Made by a program: the position numbers and the translations under genes
Part shown: positions 21,334 through 32,352 of the stretch, one piece after another
How the letters are laid out: every line of letters starts with the position of its first letter
Position numbering within the stretch: position 1 is the first letter of the stretch
NCBI GenBank assembly: GCA_037176885.1
Contig: JAWWNJ010000031.1
Coordinates: forward strand, 434,001-498,000
Source: Favolaschia claudopus
Lineage: Eukaryota; Basidiomycota; Agaricomycetes; Agaricales; Mycenaceae
DNA length: 64,000 bases
Direction: 5' to 3'
Notes under the pieces: generated by a model
Seen by the model: only the letters and a program-made list of their open reading frames with translations
Told to the model about the DNA's origin: nothing
Databases searched by the model: none

Positions 21334-22953
21334 ATGGCTTGCTGGCGAGCCTTGCAAATTACCGAGATTGTTCGCATGATATGCCTTGAGGCCTACAGCG
21401 AAGAACGCTATCTGCGGCCAACAACTCTACTCGCATTAACGACAACATCCAAAACATTCAGCGAGCCCGCTTTGGACATCCTCTGGCACGAGCAATCGAG
21501 CTTAGTACCGCTGGTGAAATGTATGCCAGAATCTCTGTGGGAAGAACGCGAACCTGGCAAGGATGCAGTCCTGGTACGTGCAAACATCGTCTGTCATAAG
21601 AAATCAGTTTTCCTGACTTTCTTTTTTTCCTCAGCATATTCGTCGGCCTATCGAAAGTTCGGATATATCAAAACTTCTCTTTTACTCGATGCGCGTTCGA
21701 ATATTTGAGCGGAGGCCGTACGGTCGTGAAAAAACAGTTCACCCCGAGTTTCTTCGCGCTTTGGACATGGCCCTTCCGCCAAACTTCATGCCAAAACTTG
21801 TTTCTTTGAAGTGGTCTCCCAGATCGAAGCATGAGGTATCTCTGCGCCATTTCTTGCAGCCCCAGCTTCAGAAGATTTCTCTGGACATCGAGGACTCGGT
21901 TTCTGCGCTGTCCATTCTACCATATATCAAGTCTTGCTGCCCTCTGATCACAGAACTTGATCTGACTTTACAGAGCGACCGAGATCACACGATATCTGTG
22001 ATGTCGAACCTCGTGTGCGGCCTGTACCATCTCACCGACCTTTCGATCCCCAACCTTGACGAGATGGGGTTCCGTCACGTCGCTCAGCTCCCATTCCTGA
22101 CGAAGCTTAGCGTAAGCTGGGCTGCAGAACACTCCACTCTCTATCCTCCAGACTTTTTGTCGGAGACGGCATTCCCTGCTCTCACTTCCCTCGTTGTCGA
22201 AAGGCGCGTTTATGCATGGGAATCATTCAAACGATCTCTTCCTCTCGCTTTGCAAGGCTGTACATCTACCCGTTGGCAAACTGGACAACGGCAGCTTGGC
22301 AGGACTTGCACACAAGTCTCCGTGATTTGTCGATCAAGTCTGTTTTTAAGACTCTCGAAGTCGAAGATATGGATTCGTATAGCGGATTGGATGTTGGTCT
22401 GCATGTGGTTTCCGAAGACTCGCTTCGGCCGCTCCTAGCAATCAAGACCCTGAACAATCTAACCCATCATACGCACGCTGGAGTTGATGTCGGTGATGAT
22501 TTCTTGGAGGAAATGGCCAGGGCATGGCCGTCTATTGGCTCCATACTGTTTCGTAGCGACTGTTTGCATCCTTTGCCTCGAGCGACACTCAAATGTCTCA
22601 TCCCGTTCGCACGATACTGTCCAGAGCTGGACTATCTCGAACTTCGCATGAATGCCGTGAATGTACCGGAGTTTGTACAGGCTCCTGGACAGCGCATTCG
22701 GCACGAGGTTCTGGAATACTTAGAGGTTGGGGAGTCGCCTATCGCTCGAGGGAAAGAGGCACGGGTCGCAGCCTTCATTTCCAATCTCTTCCCTGAGCTG
22801 GACAGTCTTATTGTTCCCGATGCCGCGTCCCTGGTAGATGAGGACTCAAGAACGCATGCTAAAATATGGCGTCGTGTGAAGGAGATGCTTCCAGTATTTT
22901 GTGAAATGCGAGCACAAGAAAAGAAGTTCTGGATGCAAGAGCTTCGTTTATAA
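21334..22953 (+). pseudogene. F-box/LRR-type gene, copy C, with a one-base frameshift
   Basis: Exon 1 (21334-21573) encodes the F-box (ITEIVRMICLEAYSEERYL, ALTTTSKTFSEPALDILW, LVKCMPESLWEE). Exon 2 begins at 21635 (HIRRPIESSDISKLL) after a phase-0 intron, as in the paralogs. Leucine-rich repeats run in one frame to about 22200 and then continue in another frame from KARLCMGIIQTISSS through to a stop at 22951-22953. Alignment to the paralogs, which read ARLCVGLI at this place, shows that one base is missing within gtcgaaaggcgcg near 22197-22209. Without repair the protein would end at 22438 after a missense tail. No splice pair explains the shift. It could be a genuine pseudogene or an assembly error. 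Confidence 0.75.
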
Positions 22954-23185
22954 CACTAAAGAGATTAAGTAGTTAAATGAATACTTTGTTCCTTTGAATA
23001 ATATGTCAAATTTGTGTCGAGGCAGCTTTGCGAATGGAAAATTTCCTATTTCGGCTGCGATATGGTTGTTTGTCCCTATTGCTCAGACGCGTTGATGGTT
23101 CTCCCCGAAATTGAAAATCGGAAATACGGTATCCAGTCACTTGACTTTAACTTGCCCTTTCCTCCCTTGGTTTGGAACCTCGACC

Positions 23186-24890
23186 ATGAATGGCTCGGGC
23201 TCCGCTTGCCATCGAGCACTCGGAATTCAAGAGATTGTCCGTTTGATTTGCTATGACCTACCCAAAAAAAATCTCGCCTTGTTAGCAAGAACTTCCAAAA
23301 CATTCACCGAATCGGCCTTGGACCTGCTTTGGTGGGACCAACGGACCCTTGCGGCCCTTGTCAAATGTATGCCGGAAGACGTATGGGAGCAACGCGGTAC
23401 TCGGATTACAGGAATCGTCGTTGTCTGTATCGTTTCATTGCGGATATTTCGCCAAGATTTGACAGCACATGCAGCACCTTCTTCGTCCTATAACGTCCAC
23501 AGACCTGCCCAGATTGCTGTACTATTCGGTTAGGATCAGGCAGCTTGAACTTGTATATGTGTCACAGTCCGTGCATCATGAATTGCTGTCGGCATTGGAC
23601 ATGGCACTCCCTGCACAGAATTTCATGCCAAAGCTAGTCCAATTCGTTTGGGCTCCGAACAAAAAGGATGGCTTGTCTATCCTCAGGCACTTTCTTGGCC
23701 CCCGTATCCGGAAATTGCATCTGAGCCTTCCAACGACGGCAGGTCTGTCCGTTTTGCCTTTTGTCAAGACTTCGTGTTCTCGGGTCTCGGATTTTGACTT
23801 GTTTCTACCGAGCAACAGTCGAAACTTCATTGCCTTGATTTCCGACGCAGTCTGTGCCTGGGGCAGCCTCACCGAGCTTTCCGTCCCCAACCTCGACAAA
23901 GCCGGGTTCATACATGCTGCGCAGCTCACCTCTCTGAAGAAGTTGAGCCTCTGCTCCGTGGATGAGGCTTCCCCCCTTCACCTCCCAGAATTTCTCACAA
24001 AGCCCGCTTTCCCCACTCTCGAAGATCTGTCTGTTTGCTGCAGAACGGCCCGTTTCTGCGTTGGTCTTGTGCAGACCATCTCCTCTCACCAGCTTTCGAC
24101 CTTATCGATCTCCCCGATGTCACCATGGACAACAGATGCATGGCAGAACTTGCACTCTGCCCTCCGCGACCACCTCAATCATGTCGCCCTTACCTCGCTG
24201 GACATTACGGATTGCGGCAGTCTGGTACGTCCAGCTGAAGACGCGCTTGCACCCTACCTCCTATCGTCGGATGTTCTTCGGCCTCTACTAGTTTTCAGGA
24301 AAATGAAAAGTGTCACAATCCAAACCTTCCCCGGTATTGATGTCGACGATGCCTTTATGGAAGAATTAGCCAAAGCTTGGAAGAGATTATCGTCTCTACA
24401 CTTGTGCTCTGAGGTGTCGATAACGCAGCGTCCGCGAGCGACGTTGCAGTGCCTCATCCCACTTGCTCGACATTGTCCCCGTTTGGGCAGCTTGGGAATC
24501 CGCATAGATGCCAGAGATGTGCCCACTTTCAAGCAGGTCGCTGGAGACCGAGTTGAGCAACATTGGCTTGACTGCATATATGTAGGCACTTCGTGGATCA
24601 ATTCTTCGATTGAAAATATGGGCGAGGCTGCAGCATTCATCACCAATCTTTTCCCGATGTTGGACCTGAGTCTCTGGGCGTATGACAATCCGATGCCAGA
24701 GCCTTTTAGCTCATACCAGGAAACCTGGGGTCGTGTATCAGACCTCCTCCCGATTTTCCGTTCCGTGCGGTCGGATGAACAAGAGTTTTGGACGGAGGAG
24801 TTGCAGGCAGAGGATGACGAGGAAGAAGACGAGGAAGATCAAGAGGAGGCGAGTACAACAGATGGGCAAACGAATGGGCTCGTATTGTGA
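23186..24890 (+). CDS. F-box/LRR-type protein, copy D
   Basis: Two exons (23186-23416 and 23466-24890) encode about 551 aa. The F-box exon reads IQEIVRLICYDLPKKNLALL, ARTSKTFTESALDLLWWDQ, LVKCMPEDVWEQ. Exon 2 begins HMQHLLRPITSTDLPRLLYY. The splice donor is weak (GTCGTT), but it keeps phase 0 and matches the intron position of the paralogs. Degenerate leucine-rich repeats follow (LTELSVPNLDKAGF, LSSLHLCSEVSI, LGSLGIRIDA). The C-terminus is strongly acidic (about 20 Glu/Asp around 24800-24860). Start chosen at the ATG that gives the F-box its usual short leader (MNGSGSACHRALG). Probable SCF ubiquitin-ligase receptor; target unknown. Confidence 0.8.
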
Positions 24891-25054
24891 CGAGACAACA
24901 ATCTGATTTCGCGGCTTTCCGATTTTCCTTGCACAATCATCAATTCCATCCACAAAATATCTGTCGGTACATTCATTGAAGCTCCGACCTTGACGAAACA
25001 GAGCCCAATTTATTACTTCTTGCTTCACAAAACCTTCGTTATCAGTGGTCGTGA

Positions 25055-26885
25055 CTATCCAAGATTCGTTGCAGCACCCAGCGAAGGACTGGGCGGTGAC
25101 GGTACTCCAGCATCAACATCTTTCTCCCTAACCACACTCACCACCTCCAAATCCACATCACCCCTCATGGCAGATGCCCCTCCTCGCCTGGGTTTGCCCG
25201 AAGGGGGCTTATAATGACGCTCCACTGTGCGCCCCCTCTGCCCCGGTTGCGCCTCAACATCTCCAGATCCTCCCCGTCCTCCTGCACTGCGTGACGAACC
25301 CTCGCCATACCGTCGCAAAGTGCCGATGATGAGCGCGAAGTACAGCAGGCCGAGAAACAGTGCGATTGTGATCGATATCCGGGGGCCGAGTATTGCCTGG
25401 GGACCCAGGGGCTCCCGTTCTTCCGGGTCGAGTGCAGAACCCGTGCGCCAGACAAAGGACATGATACATATTATGAAGAAGATGACAGACCTGGGCCATC
25501 CATCAGCTTTATCAGTCGCGCGAAGGGGTCGGTCATCGCGAACACTCACCAAGCTAGAAAAACAGCTGGCATCGAGAGCAACGTCCAGACCTGGAGGTGC
25601 ATTGCGTTGATTTGAGCTTGAGAATCGAGTTGTCTCGCACGTACATTCCACCAGATCAACGTATCCGTCTTGCGTGCTTCCTGCCAACAAAAGGTGGATG
25701 TGAAGTCTTTCGGATCGAAGAAGTGGCCATATACCTCAGCGAACTTGGACGCGCGATACATGCTTCGCATCGTCGAAAACCGCACGACATATACGCATCC
25801 ATAGCACAAGCTCATTAGCGCGAAGATGAGTGAGAGCAACGCGGTGGTGCGTGTGACAGGGTCGCTTTCTGCGGACGGGATTTGAAAAATTGTCAGGATT
25901 GCACTGCGGATATCTTCAGATGCAGAAGACACAAGAGTTGAACCAGTGCCCACGAAAGGAGCAGCGCCGAGACTAGATTCAGCGTCTTCCATTCTTTGAT
26001 CAGAGATGTGATGAACTCTTCCCATCTGGAGCTGCAAGTTAGCGACAAAACGCGCATCACAATAATCATACGTACGAATGCTTAAAACGGACGAGGGCTG
26101 GGGAGACGAGAGCCGAGGTCCATTCGTCGGGGAGTGGAAGCGGTGTTGTGCAGAGGCTGGCGGCCGACTCACGCGCAGAATAGAGCTCAAATGTATCGCC
26201 ACCGATTCCAGCATCGACCATCCGCTCGATGTCGGGACGGCTCACCTCGGCATCCTCGAATATGCGCGCGACACGGGAAAAATACGTTGAAGGTAGACGG
26301 AGAAGGAGATGAAGATAGACCTGTCGCGGAAGTGTATCTGTGATAAATGTCCGGGTTGACGTCTTCGAGTCTGAGCTCAGAGTGAATACTGCCCGAGTGA
26401 GCTCGAACGGGTTGATGGGAACGAATGGTTCGCTGCGGCGATGCAGGGATGCAGACAGGTGCTGAAGGATGCGGAGAGGAGAGGCTGCCCGGGAACGAGA
26501 GTGAGAGACGGCTTCCCGGGCTGATTCCATGTGAATAGACGACTCGCGCCACAGAGGAAGGTGACTAACCCTGCAGACCATCGCTGTCAAAGGACACACG
26601 CTGCTTTGGAGTCTCATTTCCGGAAATATTTGCCTGTCTATTCGCCGCCGCCAGGTTGCCCAATGCCTGACTGATACGGGGACTGTGATTAGATTCGCCG
26701 CTAGAGAACGAGGGAAGAGAATCAAGGCTCCGGCGGATGGCTCGTGCATTTTGGGAGCGATGAGTGGGGAACGGTGACGAGACAGGTAGCTCTGACAGTT
26801 TGTCGGATGATGTCAACTTGGAAGACGACGAGTTTGAGTTGACCGAGTCAGACACCGGGAAGACTTGATCTGAGGTGGAAGCCAT
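25055..26885 (-). CDS. Multi-pass membrane protein of unknown function
   Basis: Not recognised by family. About six exons join in phase. The N-terminal 105 residues are Ser-rich and disordered (MASTSDQVFPVSDS). A helical soluble part follows (FVPINPFELTRAVFTL, LPRQVYLHLLLRLPSTYFSR). The membrane part then has segments around LVSALLLSAILTIFQIPSA, LLSLIFALMSLCYGCVYVV, VWTLLSMPAVFLAW/SVIFFI and ISITIALFLGLLYFALIIG. The splice joining SALLLS to AILTIF removes a 49-nt intron, and FAE joins EARKTDTLIWWN. The C-terminal about 75 residues are Gly/Arg/Pro-rich and cytosolic. The gene is convergent with F-box copy D, about 165 bp apart. Such proteins are widespread in Agaricomycetes without known role. 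Confidence 0.75.
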
Positions 26886-27904
26886 CACAGAAAGGCATCC
26901 GCAATGGGCTTGTTATTTAAGTGATTTGACGACCATTGGAGGGAGAGAGTGCCAAATTTGGGATGCTTGGACACCACTCCAGCGTTATCTTCTGGTACAT
27001 TCACTTGCAGCGATGAGAAGAGGGGAGTTCAAAGTTTGTATCCGGCGCAGTAAGTGGTTCAAACAAAATCCACAACAAGGTTTCGAGAGGCTCAACGGCG
27101 ACAGTTGGAACTTTGAAAAGTTTGAGGAGTCATGTTAGCATTTTTCTGAACAAAATGCTCCCCCGCGAACGCCCAGACGGGTAAGCGGCGGGCTGGTCAC
27201 TAATATTCTCTGCGTAGTCCAAACGGAAAGACGGTGTTCAACGGTGTGCTGGGATTCGCGAGCCTGGCAGTGGAGGCGGCAAACAGAGAGGTCACATTCA
27301 CGTGATTGTGACTGATGGTACTCTCTTGTTCACAACCAGATTGCCGTTTTCCCGTTTGCGCGTGTCGACATCAAATCTGAGATTAAGATATGTGCGACTT
27401 GGCAAAAGTCTATCTCTGACTCTCGAGAACGAGCTTTTCCAGCAATCGTGCTCATTCTGGACTCGATCCACTGGGCGATTCCCAACGGCCTAATGTTGTC
27501 AATGGCAGGTCTCGTTGACCACACTAACAGCACGGACTGGAGCTACCCTGAACCTTTACGAACTCGAAGCTGGTCTCCTTGGCGAAACATATGTAGATCT
27601 GGACATTGATGGTTTTTGCTCCCCCGTTTCTCGGCTACCGAGGGCTTGTTCTCATGTCTTCCCAATCCCCGCGAATGATGGAATCAATCTCGAATTCAGC
27701 ATCTGCAGTGCCGTTTTTATAATAGGTGACCACCAACAGCGACGAGCCCCTCGGTCCCCCCTGTGGGTCTCCACTCCTGTTATCATGACACTTCGCGCTT
27801 GGCTGCTGTTCTTTGGCCTCAATGTCTGCGTCAGTGCTGTAGGATTGAGGTCAGCAACTCGATCCAGCGACTGGCTTTATTACGCCATTCACCTTCATTC
27901 ACAG
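26886..27904. other. Region with unresolved exons upstream of a membrane protein
   Basis: Short candidate exons are visible but I could not assemble one phase-consistent chain. A two-exon mini-frame starts at ATG 27153 (MLPRERPDG), splices at a GTAAGC donor and ends at a TGA near 27302. A signal-peptide-like run (MTLRAWLLFFGLNVCVSA) starts at 27785. These may be the 5-prime exons of the next gene. Confidence 0.35.
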
Positions 27905-29143
27905 AGATGCCATGCCATCGTCTCCGGCGGTCAGGTTGGACGTCTTACTACCCCACACACGAAACATGGAGGTGTGCCGGGTATGATGACCTTCTGTTCC
28001 AGCAGAGTATTGATTTCGTGCTAGCCTGCGCCTTCTAACGTCCTTGGGAGGCGGGATCTCTCACCCCACCAGCTCGCCGTACTCACGATCAGCATTGGAA
28101 CCGTCGGGGGAATCGCCATGGTCGCCACACTTGCCCTTGGCCTTTTGTTAATATGGCGGCGGCGTCGTGACCGACAGAAGGTCCGGGAACTAGCGATAGA
28201 CCTCCCGAGTCCCAATGGCCCTCCCGAAACCATGGCCATCCACTCGAAAGAACAATCTTACGCCTATGAAAACGTCCCCACGTTGAGCCCATCGCTGCCC
28301 CCCGAGCCTCGCAGATTTGAGGATGCCGAATCCGCTTGGTTTATCGACGAACGCGACAATCTGGGACAGTTGCCGTTGGCCAACAGTCGATTCAAAACCC
28401 CGAGAAACGCCTCCAGCCCACGGATGAAACCAGAGCCTGCGTCCAATATCACTTCACAAAAATCGCAACTCGGCCAGCCCTCCTCGGAAGCAGCAACGGC
28501 TCCGTCCAATGCTGCTCAGCCTTCGATGCGGCCGTCGGGAGGTTATGAAGGACGACAGGAAATTGTCCGCGAGAAGCGCCTCCCTGAGGTCCCCGTGGAA
28601 TATTCTACGACTTGGTCTCCGCAGGGCCATCCATATGTCGTAAAAGAACGAAATGTGGACATGTTGACAGCACCTAATTTCTCGCTTCCATCGACCGGTA
28701 CACCTAGCTCACATCTGGCTTCGACTCCCGAGCCACACGCAGTTCTCTCTCCACGGCGAATACCCCAAGAGCTATCGCGTACACGTTCTCCCGCTGTATT
28801 TCGTCAGCCTGAGCCCCCAGAAGTTGTGACAATCGTCCCAAGACCTCGGGGGTCGAGCCTTCAACAGAGCTCGCGCCGAGAAGCAGCTGTCGCTATGCCT
28901 GCACCGGGACGCCATGTAATCTCTGTGTCTGAGGATATCTCTCGGCCGAGCAGTCGATTTAGCATCTCCCCTGTCGCGCAGTCTTTTGGATCTCGTCTCG
29001 CTTTCTCGGGTTCTCCGAGCTCGTCAACTCGGCCCCCGCGACACAATCGTTTTGGGTCGCTTTCAGGTTTGGTACATTTTAGATCACACAGTGCATCCCC
29101 CGATGTTCCTGTTGACGTTGTGGCATCCAGTCCACCTAGATAA
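27905..29143 (+). CDS. Single-pass membrane protein with Pro/Ser-rich cytosolic tail (5-prime end unresolved)
   Basis: The supported part is two exons. The first ends at 28017 and encodes GYDDLLFQQSIDF, which looks like the end of the extracellular jelly-roll-like domain found in many Agaricomycete one-pass membrane proteins. The second (28073-29143) starts LAVLTISIGTVGG and continues with the transmembrane helix IAMVATLALGLLLIW, the stop-transfer RRRRDRQK and about 330 residues of Pro/Ser/Arg-rich cytosolic tail ending at the TAG at 29141-29143. The intervening 55-nt intron is phase 0. Upstream exons encoding a signal peptide and most of the ectodomain should lie between about 27150 and 27900. 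Function unknown; a cell-surface sensor or adhesion role is only a guess from topology. Confidence 0.65.
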
Positions 29144-29598
29144 TTATTTTGTTAGCAGCACACACACTCATTTGTATCATAGTATATTAATTGCGGCGGG
29201 TCGCAGTCCCTTCCAGGTTCTGCACGTTCTGTTCTAGCGCTCTTGAAGTTCGATTAGTGACCACAGCCGCAGAGCCTGGCCTTGAAATAAGTAAGGTGTC
29301 AGGTATTTCGCCGCGGTCTTCTCACGACAATATCCTTGTTTATTAAGTTACGAACTCTACCATACACTGAGTAGTGGAGGCCGAACACTATTTTCAACGA
29401 GAAAACACAGAGCGACATCCCTACGCAAGGTCCGACCAAATCATGAGCCCCATTTGACAGTGAGTGCTCCTTGGCAAACGACTGAGGTATCATCGGCCAC
29501 GGTCAGTTATAGCAGATACGAATTTGCCCCTCCTCCTCCTCCTCACGCGGGTCTGCAGACTCGCAGTTTCCAGTCCGTCGAAGATCGGGAGTCGAGAC
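29144..29598. other. Intergenic region upstream of the PQ-loop gene
   Basis: No coding exon recognised. It contains the 3-prime UTR of the membrane protein and the promoter of the PQ-loop gene. Confidence 0.45.
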
Positions 29599-30646
29599 AT
29601 GCCAACTAACGCGGTAGCCGAAAATGTTCTTGGGACGATAGGTACAGACTTACACATCGTCAAGCAAGAATCGCAGCCCACAGATACAATTGTACAATGC
29701 AGGAACAATTTGTTGGACTGCGCAGCTCATTCCTCAAGTTTGGAAGTCGTATAGAGAGAAATCGACGCAGGGGTTGTCTGAATGGCTGGTGTGCGTATTC
29801 TCTTCAATTCGCTTCCCTTCCACCAAGAACTGAATTTCGCTAAGCCTGTGCTGGGGAGTATCTGGAGCTGTCTTTGGTGTCTATGCTGTTGTCCAGAACC
29901 TCAACATACCGCTGATCATCCAACCGCAACTGTTTGGATTTTTGTGCCTCGTCTCCTGGGGGCAGGTAAGCTATAGATTCTACAACACAAAAACCTCAAT
30001 CAACGACATCAGTAGTGCCTCTATTACAGCTCCGCTCGACCAAAATGGATGTCGTTTGCCATGTCTCTTGGTATCATCGTTGCGCTAGGTGGCTTCGAAG
30101 TGGGCATGATTTTTGCGATAAGACCGTCCATGAACGACCATGCAATCCAATTTTTCGGCATATTCAGCTCGGTCCTACTCGTACTAGGACTGGTTTCGCA
30201 GTACATGGAGATCTACCAACGCAAAGAAGTGGTGGGATTGTCAATTTTGTTCATGACGATTGACATGCTCGGAGGTTGGTGGTCGCTTTATGTACTCGAT
30301 TTTGTAACTGACATCGCTGAAGGTATTTTTTCTGACTTGTCGCTGGCTTTCAAGCCAAAGTTCGATGAAGTCGCAGCTGTGTTGTATACCCTGGTCGTCG
30401 TAAGGCGTATTTCTCATTCTGCAAGTCCGTCTCTCCGCTGAGGTCCTGGTACAGGCAATGGATGGACTGGTCGTTTTGGCTGCACTGGTTCTGAATCCCC
30501 GGGCAAGGAGACGGCGACGAGAGCTGGAGCTGGCAGCAGCAGACGATAGTAACATGAACGCGCCTGCCGGTGAACCTTCCGGTAGTGTCGTGTTATCTCC
30601 ATCTCGACAGCGGACGAGATCCGCTCACTCGACGACTCCGGAGTGA
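29599..30646 (+). CDS. PQ-loop repeat membrane protein
   Basis: Seven-helix membrane protein of the PQ-loop group, which includes lysosomal or vacuolar amino-acid exporters and sugar carriers. About six exons join in phase (first three 29599-29641, 29703-29790, 29845-29965). The first PQ-loop reads TAQLIPQVWKSYREKSTQGL and is canonical. The second reads GLVSQYMEIYQRKEVVGLSI, so its Pro is replaced by Ser. Membrane helices include GVSGAVFGVYAVVQNL, FGFLCLVSWGQCLYY, FAMSLGIIVALGGFEVGMIF and FFGIFSSVLLVLGL. The C-terminal tail is Arg-rich (NPRARRRRREL) and cytosolic. The transported substrate cannot be inferred. The start is the ATG of MPTNAVAENVLGTIG, which splices in phase 1 into the first PQ helix. 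Confidence 0.85.
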
Positions 30647-30717
30647 ATTCGATACAGGCGCTTTGAGAACGTAGAAATGCAAATGTGATTCGCTCCCCTA
30701 CTCATTACAATGCTGGA

Positions 30718-32019
30718 TCATGACATAGAGTGCCGCGGAATGCGTAAAACTTTCTGCGCGTCTTTGACCTCGGAATCCCTCTCATCAAGCCACTCTTTCT
30801 GATTTCTGTCTGTGCGGCGAAGAGACCGTCCAAAATCAATGACGCGAAAACTTGGTGAGTTCAAGGACCGTCTGTGCGGCGGAGCAGTCAACGGTCCTGG
30901 CTGAACGAGAATGTTGTTCTTGAACGCCGACTTCTGCACAATGCCCGATAGATGCAGTCGAAGAAACAAAGAAAAACATTCCGCTCTGCATTTGCATTGA
31001 GCACAAATGGCGACGAATTCCTAGGTATAACGAACGCACTTGTCGTCATGAGAGAGGGTTTGCGGGTCAATAGGTTCCCCGCATTCCTCGAGCAGTAGAA
31101 TAGGGCTCGGCTCAGCAGTGTTACAGAACTCGTAATCCTCGCGGTCCAGAACATAATAGCCAAAGAACTTCGGGGCTACAGCGGCAACAGGGACCGGATA
31201 CCTGATGCCTGGTACAAGAGCGTACCCGGAAAATTCCTGCGACACATGCTCCGCGAAAGAGTCATAGATGGCGGCTTCGTGGTGCAGAAATTCGCGGGCC
31301 TGCACTCGAGGAACGGCCACTTTGGCAACCACGCGGAGATGCTGAGTCGCAGATGTAGCAAGAGACAATGCGGCATGATACACATTGGAGTGATGGCCGC
31401 ATCCTATCCTCGACTGTCGCGTCAGACGCAGATGCCCTGCGTCTTGAAGATGTTCGTGACTGGATACTGGTTCTGGATATATGCGCCTGTAATGGATCAA
31501 GTTGTCTGAGGACTCAGTGCCAGATACTCGAGCATCGGGATCGTGTACACAGAGCAGTCTGGGTAGATACTGCGCAGGAACGGACTCCTCCAACTTGGGG
31601 AGTTGCTCGAATGTTTTGAGAGAGTCAATGACTTCTACAGGAATTTCACCGAACGCGGGGGCAGTAAGGTCATCTTCCGAGTCATTATGCTCGCTGTATG
31701 AGCTCGGGTCTATATCATTGAGAGACAGGATATCGTCTGGACCTCTAGGAATCTTGAGGACCGGCCAAGGCTTTCTCCGTCTCATACAAGGTTCTGCAGA
31801 AGAGGACGGATCGATTACGCCAAGCTCCTCGAAAACACTGGTGGTCCAAACATCGGTCCATGCGTAGTTTTCCGAGTCCGCGTCAGGTCGAGCGCAGAAG
31901 AAGCTATCAAGACTGTGTCCCCAAGCACACCCCTCCGCAGTTCGTTTTGTGCGAAGAATGGAGTTCAGAACCGACGGCGGACAGTTGTTTCCAGGTTTTC
32001 TAATGCAAGAAGAGTCCAT
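30718..32019 (-). CDS. Fungal protein-kinase-like protein lacking the catalytic Asp (probable pseudokinase)
   Basis: Two exons: 32019 to about 31040, then from about 30985 to 30718, joined by a short intron in phase 1. The N-terminal 170 residues are not recognised. The kinase-like fold starts at about residue 205 with a glycine-rich loop (RIGCGHHSNVYHAAL), the Lys strand VVAKVAV, a helix-C-like Glu (LHHEAAIYDSF) and the hinge ILLLEECGEP. The catalytic loop reads GIVQKSAFKNNILVQPGPL, where a kinase would have GIVHGDxxxxNILV: the His and the catalytic Asp are replaced by Gln and Ser, while the Asn is kept. The metal-binding motif IDFGRS is intact. This points to a nucleotide-binding but catalytically impaired kinase relative, a type found in Agaricomycete genomes. 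Role unknown. Confidence 0.75.
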
Positions 32020-32352
32020 GGTTAGGCCGATCTGGCAGTCACAGTCAGAGATAGAGAGGGATGGTTGTGGTACAAGTTCAAAAGCATAACTTCCTATTTC
32101 GGATCACCATTTCGATTCTGCGACCAAAGCTTAAAGCTTAAAGTCTTTAGCAAAACGTTGTAAATCCTTCTGTACAAATGCGCCAACGCGGCAGTCTAGA
32201 TATATTAACCTGCTGAATCTACGTACATGCTTGGAACATATGGGAATCATAACATGGACAGTCGTACTACAGTCATACAACGCATGGAGAATAAATATGG
32301 GATGTAAAGAGTCGGCATGTTTACCTACCTCCAGGTATCGATAATATAAAAG
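32020..32352. other. Intergenic region between kinase-like and proline-rich genes
   Basis: No gene seen. A short tandem of AAGCTTAA-type units occurs near 32127-32145. Confidence 0.45.
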
